Origin: Streptomyces sp. MZ04
GTDB lineage: Bacteria > Actinomycetota > Actinomycetes > Streptomycetales > Streptomycetaceae
Length of the DNA stretch: 64,000 nucleotides
Direction of reading: 5' to 3'
Assembly (NCBI RefSeq): GCF_004684775.1
Contig: NZ_SRIC01000008.1
Coordinates: 1 to 64,000, forward strand
Program-made: the position numbers and the translations under genes
The notes under the pieces: model-generated
What the model saw: the letters and a program-made list of their open reading frames with translations, nothing else
Told to the model about the DNA's origin: nothing
The model's database searches: none
Shown: one piece after another, positions 53,634 through 61,076 of the stretch
Position numbering within the stretch: position 1 is the stretch's first letter
Layout: each line of letters starts with the position of its first letter

Positions 53634-54368
53634 ATGGCAGCAGAATTACAACTGATCTCCGAGGACTGGTCCTCCGCTCTCGCAGTGGTCGCACACCCCG
53701 ACGATCTGGAATACGGGGCGGTGGCCGCCATTGCCCGCTGGACGGCCCAAGGGAAGCGGATCTCCTATTGTCTCGCGACACGCGGAGAAGCCGGGATCGA
53801 CGGTATGGATCCGGCAGCTGCCGGTCCGCTTCGGGAGAAGGAGGAACGGGCCTCCGCAGCCGTCGTCGGCGTAAGTGACGTGGAATTTCTGGACCACCGG
53901 GACGGAGTCCTCGAACATGGCCTTCCGCTGCGCAGAGACATAGCCCGGGTAATGCGCCGGTGCCGTCCTGACATCATCATTCTGATCAACTGCCGGCCGA
54001 AGTTCATGAACGGCACCGTCAATCAGGCGGACCATGTCGCAGTCGGCCGGGCCGCGATCGACGCGGCCCGTGACGCCGGGAACCGGTGGGTGTTCCGGGA
54101 GTTGCTGGACGAGGGGTACGAGCCGTGGTCCGGCGCCCGGCGCGTTCTCGTGGCCGGCTCACCGGACTCCACCCACGGGGTCGACGTCACGGAGCACTTC
54201 GAGGCCGGCCTTGCTTCGTTGCAGGAGCACGCCGCCTATCTGGCCGGACTCGGCGACGGGCACGGCACCTTCGCCGAGCTGACCCAGGTGCTGCGGACCC
54301 GGACCGGTGCCGCGGGGCGACTGCTCGGGTGCGAACTCGCCATACCGTTCGAGGTTCTCGACCTCTGA
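53634..54368 (+). CDS. LmbE/PIG-L family deacetylase or mycothiol-conjugate amidase
   Basis: 244 aa, ATG at 53634. The zinc motif is VVAHPDDLEYGAVAAIARW near residue 19; GEAGIDGMDPAAAGPLREKEERASAAVVGV and a later NQADHVAVGRAAIDAARDAG complete the metal-binding pattern seen in MshB and Mca. These enzymes cleave amide bonds of glucosamine or mycothiol conjugates. Facing an MDMPI-like gene, it may process a mycothiol adduct of an intermediate, or act as an N-deacetylase in the hydrazide pathway. Confidence 0.82.
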   Translation: MAAELQLISEDWSSALAVVAHPDDLEYGAVAAIARWTAQGKRISYCLATRGEAGIDGMDPAAAGPLREKEERASAAVVGVSDVEFLDHRDGVLEHGLPLRRDIARVMRRCRPDIIILINCRPKFMNGTVNQADHVAVGRAAIDAARDAGNRWVFRELLDEGYEPWSGARRVLVAGSPDSTHGVDVTEHFEAGLASLQEHAAYLAGLGDGHGTFAELTQVLRTRTGAAGRLLGCELAIPFEVLDL

Positions 54369-54376
54369 CGGACCGG

Positions 54377-54405
54377 CGGCAACCGCGTCCGATCCGCAGT
54401 TGGCC
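54377..54405. promoter_or_regulatory. StrR-type site before the M56 operon
   Basis: CGGCAACCG, spacer CGTCCGATCCG and CAGTTGGCC. It is 98 bases before the 35-codon open frame and about 200 bases before the M56 gene. Confidence 0.55.
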
Positions 54406-54502
54406 CCCGCCCCAGGACCGTCGGCTGAGTGTGCAGATTGCTCCCTGCACAAGTAGTCCCCGTCACATGCCGGGTCGCTACCCTCCGACGTGGGAGGTGA
54501 GT

Positions 54503-54610
54503 ATGTCGGCTGTCTGTTTGTATGAAGCTGCCTGTACGTCCATCTCTATGCTCCGGCCACTCGGCAGGTCCCCGCGACCGGCCGACGGCAAGAGGCACCT
54601 CCTGCCGTGA
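54503..54610 (+). CDS. Possible 35-aa small open frame upstream of M56 gene
   Basis: ATG at 54503 with GGGAGG upstream and a stop that overlaps the M56 start as GTGA, the coupling style used across this cluster. It encodes 35 residues with two Cys in the first half (VCLYEAACTS) and a basic, proline-rich second half. No family recognised. It may be a leader whose translation couples to the protease gene. Confidence 0.4.
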   Translation: MSAVCLYEAACTSISMLRPLGRSPRPADGKRHLLP

Positions 54611-55581
54611 TCATCGCGGTCGGACTTCTTCTGGCCGCGGCGCTGTGCAGCTGGCTGGCGCCGCGACTGTTGCTGGCCCTTGACCCGCGGCGGTTCGATC
54701 CGACGTTGCTCCTGGCGTGCTGGTTCTCCGCCGTCGCGGGTGTACTGATCACCATCGGACTCGGTCTCGCCGCCCTGCTGCTGCCCGGCCATCTGCTGTT
54801 GGTCGCCCATGGGGCGGGACACGGGCTGCTCCCCGCGTCCATGCACTGGCCGCGGTCGGTGCCGCACGGTTCACCGCCGGCATGGGAGAAAGCAGCCGGT
54901 GACTGGGGGTGCGTGCTCCTGTGCATCGTGGCGTTGCGCCTGGTCTATGTGGCGGCCCGGTCCGGGCGACGACGCATACGTACCCGGAGGGACTGCTTGG
55001 CCACCTTGCGTGGCACCGCTCGCGAGGAGCCGGGACAGCCGCTGACCCTCTGGGTGCCGCACGGCCGCCCCTTCGCCTTCAGCATGGCCGGTCGGCCAGG
55101 AGTGGTCGTGGTGACCGACGGCATGACGCACCACCTCCACCCGCTGCACTTGGCGGCGGTGCTCGCCCATGAGCGCGCACATCTGCGCGGGCGCCACCAC
55201 GCGCTCGTGGCCTGCGCCGAAGCGTTGAAGGCGGCGCTGCCGGTGGTCCCTCTCTTCCGCATCGCGCCGTCGGCGGTACGTGAACTGGTGGAGGTTGCCG
55301 CGGACAAGCGTGCGGCCGCGCAGTATGGCCCCGCCGCGGTGGCATCCGCCCTGCAACAGGCGTCCGGTGCCCCGACGCAGGAAGCCGACGGGCTGATGAT
55401 GGTCGGTCCCGGTTCCATCGAACTGAGGCTCATCAGGCTGGCGGACGCCATGCCCCGGCCCGGCAGATTCCGCCGCTCCGTGAGTTGCTTGGCGGGCGTG
55501 CTCGTCGCCGGGCTCTTCCCGGTGGCGTCTGCGACCGTGCTCGTCGCGGTCACGATCCACGTGCTGCTGCTCTGCCACTGA
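54607..55581 (+). CDS. M56-family (BlaR1/MecR1-like) membrane metalloprotease
   Basis: 324 aa, GTG start. Hydrophobic segments at residues about 2-22, 38-62 and 95-115 and at the C-terminus flank a zinc-protease centre, VLAHERAHLRGRHH, near residue 186 (HExxH), followed by ELVEVAADKRAAAQYG with the third ligand. There is no penicillin-binding sensor domain. Such proteins cleave BlaI-type repressors; the only one here is at 41775. The protease may therefore link an external or intracellular signal to that repressor. Confidence 0.85.
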   Translation: MIIAVGLLLAAALCSWLAPRLLLALDPRRFDPTLLLACWFSAVAGVLITIGLGLAALLLPGHLLLVAHGAGHGLLPASMHWPRSVPHGSPPAWEKAAGDWGCVLLCIVALRLVYVAARSGRRRIRTRRDCLATLRGTAREEPGQPLTLWVPHGRPFAFSMAGRPGVVVVTDGMTHHLHPLHLAAVLAHERAHLRGRHHALVACAEALKAALPVVPLFRIAPSAVRELVEVAADKRAAAQYGPAAVASALQQASGAPTQEADGLMMVGPGSIELRLIRLADAMPRPGRFRRSVSCLAGVLVAGLFPVASATVLVAVTIHVLLLCH

Positions 55582-55606
55582 GGTCGCACGGCGCCCGCCC
55601 GGTGCT

Positions 55607-55635
55607 GTGCGACTGCGGTCGATCCGCAATTGCCC
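55607..55635. promoter_or_regulatory. StrR-type site before the asnB-like operon
   Basis: GTGCGACTG, spacer CGGTCGATCCG and CAATTGCCC, 119 bases before the asparagine-synthetase-like start at 55755. The left arm matches the consensus in 8 of 9 positions. Confidence 0.65.
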
Positions 55636-55754
55636 ACTTCCCCGGCGTCGTACATACATGGAAATCTGTAGTCTCCGTATTCGCCCAATAGCGGCAGGAA
55701 TTCGGTGTCGACTTTCATCGCGGCGCAATTCGAGGACTCCATGAGGAGCAGTCC

Positions 55755-57617
55755 ATGTGTGGAATCGCAGGAATGGTGTCCTTCACCAGCGAGTTGACTG
55801 AGCGCCTGGAGCTCGTCGACAAGTTGTCCGAGCCGCTGACGTTGCGCGGTCCGAACGAGGCAGGACACTGGACCGGCCGGCATGCACTGATCGCGTTCCG
55901 CCGCAACGCCGTCATAGACCTCGATGGTGGCCGGCAGCCCATGGTCGCCGCGGACGCTTCGGGGTCCGACATCGCTGTCCTTGCCTACACCGGGGAAATC
56001 TTCAACACCGATGAACTGCGAAACGAGTTGTCGGCCCGCGGCCACCGATTCCGCGACCACAGCGATACAGCGGTGGTGCTGCATTCCTATCTGGAATGGG
56101 GTGAGCACTGTGCGGAGCGGCTGCGCGGCATGTTCGCATTCACCGTATGGGACGAGCGGGCCGGCCGCCTTGTGCTGATCCGGGACCGGTTCGGGATCTA
56201 TCCGCTGTGCTACGCCGAGGTCACGGACGGACTCGCCTTCGCCTCCGAGCCGAAGGCACTGTTCGCCGCCGGGGCCTGTCGGCCGGTGGTCGGCCAGGAC
56301 GGTCTGCGCGAACTGCTCGCCTTCACCCCCACACCCGGCGACACCGTGTTCCGTGGTGTGTCCGAGGTGGTCCCCGGACAGGTCGTGACGTATGACCGCA
56401 CCGGACTGCGGCGGCGGACCTATTGGCGGCTCGAGGTCCGCGAGCACACCGACGACTACGAGACGACGGTGCGTACGGTCCGGGAGCTGCTCGAGGACGC
56501 GGTCCGCACCCAACTGGTCGCCGATGTGCCGCTGGGCCTTATGCTCTCCGGTGGTCTGGACTCCAGCGCCCTCTGCGCGATCGCCGCCAAGAGCGGCGGT
56601 TCCCGGCGGTCCGCGCACCTCGACGGCTCCGCCGACGACACACTGCGCACGTATTCGATGGAGTACGGCTACCACTTCGACCACTTCCGCCCCGACGAGC
56701 AGTTCCCGGCTCTCGACAGCCCGTACGCGCATCTGATGAGCCGCCATCTCGGTTCCGATCACCGCGAACTCGTGCTCGGCGCGGCAGATGCAGCCGACCC
56801 GGCGCGCCAACTCGGCGTAGTCGCCGCGATGGATCGTCCGACCGCCCGCCTCGACATGTATGTCGCCGCGCAGCGGCTCTCCGCCTCGGTGCGGGAGACC
56901 TCGAAGGTGGCAGTGAGCGGGGACGGCGCCGATGAGCTGTTCGGCGGCTACCGCTGGTTCCGGGACCCGGCGCGTGCCGCCTCGGGCGCCTTCCCTTGGT
57001 TCGGCCCCGGGCACCGCATCGACGAGTTCGGCGATCTGCTCGACCGGGGGCTCCTCAAGGATCTTGACCTGTCCGGCTACAGCACCGAAAGGTATACGGC
57101 GGCACTGGCCGAAGTGCCCCGGCTCGACGCCGACGTGGCCGTGGACCGCCGGATGCGGGAACTGACGTATCTGCACATGACGCGGTACGTCCGGGTGACG
57201 CTCGACCGCAAGGACCGGATGGGCGCATCGGTGGCACTCGAGGGCCGGGTGCCGTTCTGCGATCACCCGCTCGTCGAGTACGTCTTCAATGTGCCGTCGT
57301 CGATGAAGACAGCCGGCGGCTGGGAGAAGTCGCTGCTGCGGGCCGCGGTGGCGGACCTGCTCCCGGCCGAGGTCCGGGACCGCAAGAAGTCCCCCTTCCC
57401 CAAGGTGCAGGATCCCGCCTACGACGAGGCTCTGCGCGTACGGCTGCGGGAGCTCACCCGGGACTCCGTCAGCCCGGTCGCCGCCCTGCTCGACCCGGCC
57501 CGGGTGGACTCCGTGCTGAGCGGCACCGATGAGCCGGGTATCAGCCGGCTGAGCATCGAGATGGCGATCGGGCTCGATCTCTGGGTCCGGGAGCTCGGCG
57601 TCACCATCGCCGCCTGA
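55755..57617 (+). CDS. Asparagine-synthetase-like amidotransferase (FzmA-like in context)
   Basis: 620 aa with an AGGAG-type site. The N-terminal Ntn glutaminase nucleophile Cys2 is intact (MCGIAGMVSF), with the YTGEIFN and RDRFGIYPL regions. The synthetase half has the PP-loop VPLGLMLSGGLDSSALCAIAA near residue 262, then VSGDGADELFGGYRWF near 385 and a typical C-terminus. In fosfazinomycin a homologue moves hydrazine from glutamylhydrazide onto a carboxylate. Here it could join hydrazine to the salicyl, glycyl or other acid. Ordinary amide formation is the alternative. Confidence 0.82.
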   Translation: MCGIAGMVSFTSELTERLELVDKLSEPLTLRGPNEAGHWTGRHALIAFRRNAVIDLDGGRQPMVAADASGSDIAVLAYTGEIFNTDELRNELSARGHRFRDHSDTAVVLHSYLEWGEHCAERLRGMFAFTVWDERAGRLVLIRDRFGIYPLCYAEVTDGLAFASEPKALFAAGACRPVVGQDGLRELLAFTPTPGDTVFRGVSEVVPGQVVTYDRTGLRRRTYWRLEVREHTDDYETTVRTVRELLEDAVRTQLVADVPLGLMLSGGLDSSALCAIAAKSGGSRRSAHLDGSADDTLRTYSMEYGYHFDHFRPDEQFPALDSPYAHLMSRHLGSDHRELVLGAADAADPARQLGVVAAMDRPTARLDMYVAAQRLSASVRETSKVAVSGDGADELFGGYRWFRDPARAASGAFPWFGPGHRIDEFGDLLDRGLLKDLDLSGYSTERYTAALAEVPRLDADVAVDRRMRELTYLHMTRYVRVTLDRKDRMGASVALEGRVPFCDHPLVEYVFNVPSSMKTAGGWEKSLLRAAVADLLPAEVRDRKKSPFPKVQDPAYDEALRVRLRELTRDSVSPVAALLDPARVDSVLSGTDEPGISRLSIEMAIGLDLWVRELGVTIAA

Positions 57618-57637
57618 CCGGCGGAACAACCGGAGTT

Positions 57638-58183
57638 GTGGAAGGCAGGTGGACAGCGGTGATCGGGACTCGGATCGATCCGGGGATCCTGCGCCGGGTG
57701 CTCGGGCAGTTCGCCACCGGCATCGTGGTCGTGACCGCGCACACCGACGACGGGCTGCCCGTCGGGATGACGGTGAACTCGTTCTGCTCCGTGTCCCTTG
57801 AACCTCCGCTGGTGCTGTTCTGCGTCAGCCGGGCCTCCCGGCTGCACCCGGTGTTCACAGCCGCCCCCGCGTTCGCGGTCAATGTGCTCGGCGAAGCCCA
57901 GCGTGAGCTGTCCCTGGCATTCGCCAGGCCCGGCCTTGACCGGTTCGGCACCCTGTCGCACCGCTCCGGGGCCGGCGGAGTGCCGCTGCTCCCCGGCGCG
58001 CTCGCCGTCGTCACCTGCACCACCGCCTCGGTCACCGAGGCAGGCGACCACGACATCGTGCTGGGCCGGGTGACAGAGCTGGACTGTGATCCGCGGTCGC
58101 TCGCCGACCCACTGGTGTTCTACGGCGGCGCCTACCGTCGGCTCGCTTCCCGGCACGCCGACTGGTGGACCGCGTTCAGCTGA
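57638..58183 (+). CDS. Flavin reductase (HpaC/ActVB-like)
   Basis: 181 aa if translation starts at GTG 57638; a GTG at 57659 is also possible and neither site has an ideal ribosome binding site. FMN-binding split-barrel motifs: LRRVLGQFATGIVVVTAHTDDGLPVGMTVNSFCSVSLEPPLVLFCVSRASRLHPVF near the start, then FAVNVLGEAQ. It supplies reduced flavin to a two-component oxygenase or, here, to the halogenase encoded 65 bases downstream. Confidence 0.88.
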   Translation: MEGRWTAVIGTRIDPGILRRVLGQFATGIVVVTAHTDDGLPVGMTVNSFCSVSLEPPLVLFCVSRASRLHPVFTAAPAFAVNVLGEAQRELSLAFARPGLDRFGTLSHRSGAGGVPLLPGALAVVTCTTASVTEAGDHDIVLGRVTELDCDPRSLADPLVFYGGAYRRLASRHADWWTAFS

Positions 58184-58248
58184 CCTCGCCACGTTCCGGC
58201 CCGAGGTCACAGCGACTGCGCACATCAACGCAACGGAGAGGGAAGTCG

Positions 58249-59892
58249 ATGCCCGATCGTGACGACGCCTACGACGTGATCATCCTCGGCTCGGGGATAG
58301 CCGGCTCCATCCTGGGCGCCGTTCTGGCCAGGAACGGGGCGAAAGTGATGCTGGTGGACGCCGGCGTGCACCCGAGGTTCGCGGTGGGTGAATCGTCCAT
58401 TCCGCGTACGCTCAACATGTTCCGCATCATCGCCGAGCGTTACGACGTACCCGAACTGGAGCTCTTCTGCTCGTTCGACAAGGCGATCAAGGAGATCGCC
58501 CCGACGATGGGCCGCAAGCTCCACTTCGGCTTCATGATGCACGAGGAGGGCAAGGAGCCCGACCCGGCGCACACCACACAACTCGGTACCCACATCCCGG
58601 ACTTGCACACCAGCCACCTCTTCCGGCAGGACACCGACTCGTATCTCTTCCATCTGGCCGTGAAGTACGGGTGTGTCGCCCGTCAGGCCTACCGGGTGCA
58701 GAACGTCGATTTCGGCGAGCATGAGGTCACCATCAGCGGACAGGACGGCACTCGGTTCCGCACCCGTTACCTCGTGGACGCCAGCGGCTTCAGGTCCCCG
58801 GTGGCCGAGCAGCTCGGGCTGCGCGCAGGGCCCGATGCGCTCAAGCACCACGCCCGCTCCCTGTTCACGCACATGATCGACGTCCGGCCCACCGACGAGT
58901 GCCTGAAGATGCCGAAGGAGGAACGGCCGCCCCTGCCCTGGGTGATGGGCACCATGCACCATGTCTTCGAGCGCGGCTGGTTCTGGGTCATCCCGTTCAA
59001 CAACGACCCCGGCTCCATCAATCCGCTGGTCAGCGTCGGCCTGACTTTCGACGAACGCCGCTATCCCAAGCCGGACGACATCACGCCCGCCGAGGAGTTC
59101 GCCCGCCACGTCAGCCGGTTCCCGGTGCTCGAGCGGATCTTCGCCGATGCCAAGACGGTCCGGCCCTGGGTGTCCACCGGCCGGTTCCAGTACACCTCGA
59201 CCCAGACGGTGGGCCATCGCTGGTGCATGATGTCGCACGCCGCCGGCTTCATCGACCCGTTGTACTCCCGCGGTCTGTCCAACACCGGCGAGGTCATCGA
59301 TGCCGTTGCCTGGCGGCTGCTGCGGGCACTGAAGGACGACGACTTCTCCGAGGAGCGCTTCGCGTACGTCGAGCGTCTTCAGCAGAGCCTGGTCCGCTAC
59401 AACGACAACCTGGTCAACTGCTCCTTCATCTCGTGGTCGGACTGGGATCTGTGGAACGCCGTGTACCGGGTGTGGGCGGCCTCCCAAATGCCGGCCAGCA
59501 TGCGGCTGAGCCGAGCCGTGGAGCGTTTTCGGATCTCGCGCGACGAGCAGGTCTTCACGGACCTGGAGGACGAGGAGTTCGTGGGCTCGCCGTTCCCGAA
59601 CAAGGCCTACGACGAGCTGTTCTTCGAGATGGTCCGCCTCTGCGACGCCGTCGACCACGGCGAACTCCGCTCCGGCGACGCGGGCGCGCAGTTGATGCGG
59701 GCTGTCCGCTCCTCACCGGCCGTACTGCCGATGCAGGGGCTCGACGACCCGGAGTCCCGGTTCGTGGCCAAGACCCGCGAATCGTTCCTGGGTCTTGCCC
59801 GCTGGCTCGCCGCCGAGGGGCCACAGGACATGCGTTATCTGGTGGACAACCCGCGGATCAAGGCTGCCCTTGCGAGCCGGCCGACCGCATAG
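58249..59892 (+). CDS. Flavin-dependent halogenase
   Basis: 547 aa, ATG at 58249 after GGAGAGGGAAG. The FAD motif GSGIAGSILGAVLARNG is near residue 13, GESSIPRTLNMFRI near 45 and the halogenase signature WFWVIP near residue 244, followed by SHAAGFIDPLYSRGLSNTGEV. A lysine in the GRKLHFGFMM region near residue 88 may be the one that binds hypohalous acid. The overall form is closer to phenol- or carrier-bound-substrate halogenases than to tryptophan halogenases. The salicyl ring is a logical target. The reductase gene is immediately upstream. Confidence 0.82.
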   Translation: MPDRDDAYDVIILGSGIAGSILGAVLARNGAKVMLVDAGVHPRFAVGESSIPRTLNMFRIIAERYDVPELELFCSFDKAIKEIAPTMGRKLHFGFMMHEEGKEPDPAHTTQLGTHIPDLHTSHLFRQDTDSYLFHLAVKYGCVARQAYRVQNVDFGEHEVTISGQDGTRFRTRYLVDASGFRSPVAEQLGLRAGPDALKHHARSLFTHMIDVRPTDECLKMPKEERPPLPWVMGTMHHVFERGWFWVIPFNNDPGSINPLVSVGLTFDERRYPKPDDITPAEEFARHVSRFPVLERIFADAKTVRPWVSTGRFQYTSTQTVGHRWCMMSHAAGFIDPLYSRGLSNTGEVIDAVAWRLLRALKDDDFSEERFAYVERLQQSLVRYNDNLVNCSFISWSDWDLWNAVYRVWAASQMPASMRLSRAVERFRISRDEQVFTDLEDEEFVGSPFPNKAYDELFFEMVRLCDAVDHGELRSGDAGAQLMRAVRSSPAVLPMQGLDDPESRFVAKTRESFLGLARWLAAEGPQDMRYLVDNPRIKAALASRPTA

Positions 59893-59914
59893 CGACACAC
59901 CAAGGAGGAGCCCC

Positions 59915-60403
59915 GTGCCGGACGTTGCGATCCAGGAGTACGACGAGGGCGCGCTGTACGCCGAACTCCTTGCCGGGGTCCGCGGCCAGGTCCTTGAGAT
60001 CGGCGCGGGGACGGGCGTGAGCTTCGTGCGTGCCGGGCGGGTGGAGCAACTCCCGGTACCGACCGGCTCGTTCGACGTGGTGGTGATATCCCGGGTGCTC
60101 TGTTCGGTCAAGGATGTGTCCGGCGCGCTGGCGGAGCTGCGGCGGGTACTGCGCCCGGGCGGGGAGCTGAGGTTCTACGAGCACATCCGTTCCGGGCGGC
60201 CAGGACTGGCACGGACGCAGCGGGCCCTCGACCTCATCTGGCCGCTGGTCACGGGCGGCTGCCATCTGGCCCGCCGCACGGAGGCGGCACTTGCGGCACA
60301 CGGTCTTCGGATCACCGATGCCCGCCATTTCGACCTGCTGGTGGCCGGCCGGGTCACACCCGCGTCGCCCTGCGTGATCGGACGTGCGGTGAGGCACGGG
60401 TGA
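59915..60403 (+). CDS. Shortened class I methyltransferase, possibly non-functional
   Basis: 162 aa, GTG after AAGGAGGAG. Motif I VLEIGAGTGVSF near residue 28 is followed almost directly by VEQLPVPTGSFDVVVISRVL. Normal family members have 40-50 residues between them, including the acidic loop that holds the SAM ribose. That stretch is missing here while the frame stays open. Motif III RPGGELRFYEHI is present. It is therefore probably an in-frame internal deletion and may be inactive. Confidence 0.72.
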   Translation: MPDVAIQEYDEGALYAELLAGVRGQVLEIGAGTGVSFVRAGRVEQLPVPTGSFDVVVISRVLCSVKDVSGALAELRRVLRPGGELRFYEHIRSGRPGLARTQRALDLIWPLVTGGCHLARRTEAALAAHGLRITDARHFDLLVAGRVTPASPCVIGRAVRHG

Positions 60404-60951
60404 ACGTGGTGAGCGGCAGGCCCGACTCGCAGTGCCGGCGGCCGGTCAGCAGGGACGGGATGCCGGACGCGGCGTGCGGAGACTTCGGCGGCAGCAGCCG
60501 TGCGGTCAGGCCGGCGCCGATCTCGTCGATCGTGATGTCGACATCCTCGAAGCCAAGTGGCATCCGGGTCAGCGGAAACCATGCCTTGTGCGCCGCCTCC
60601 TTGGCGCTGAACAGCAGACGGTCCCAGTGCACTGCCGGCCGGTCACGGTCAGCAGTCGGTCGAGCCGGGCGCGCTCCGGGGGAAGGCTGATGTACTTCAG
60701 TATGCCGCGGGGCAGCGCCCCGTTCGGCTCCGCGTCGATTCCGGCCGCGACCAGTCCGGTGCTCTGAGCCACCACGGCCGCCCGGTAACCGGCGCAATGA
60801 GTGAGGCTGCCCACCACCCCGGCAACTCGCGTCGGCGCCGGGAGGTCACAGGGCCGAGTATCGCTTCCTCCGTCGGCAGCGAGAACGCGTCGGGGATATC
60901 GCCGAATGCTTCCGCGCAACAGGATTCCGAGGGCACCAAAAGATCCATCAT
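60354..60951 (-). pseudogene. Broken Sfp/PptT-type phosphopantetheinyl transferase
   Basis: Three pieces of one protein are spread over three frames. An N-terminal PptT-like piece (LVPSESCCAEAFGDIPDAFSLPTEE, from ATG 60951) ends after SRRRRE. VGSLTHCAGYRAA with GIDAEPNGALPRGIL then appears in another frame (about 60620-60830). VHWDRLLFSAKEAAHKAWFPLT with the Mg-binding WDRLLFSAKEA signature continues in a third frame down to the stop at 60354. About 35 codons are also missing at the first junction. The gene cannot make a full protein. Carrier proteins of the cluster must be activated by another transferase. Confidence 0.85.
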
Positions 60952-61076
60952 CGACAGTCCTTTCCGCTACTGACAAGGGTCGGTGCGAGCCGGCTGCTCA
61001 ACCCCATCGGTATCTGCTGTCTGCCCGTGGATGAAATGAGCATCGGCGAATATTGCATTCACCGTAGGAGAGCCCC

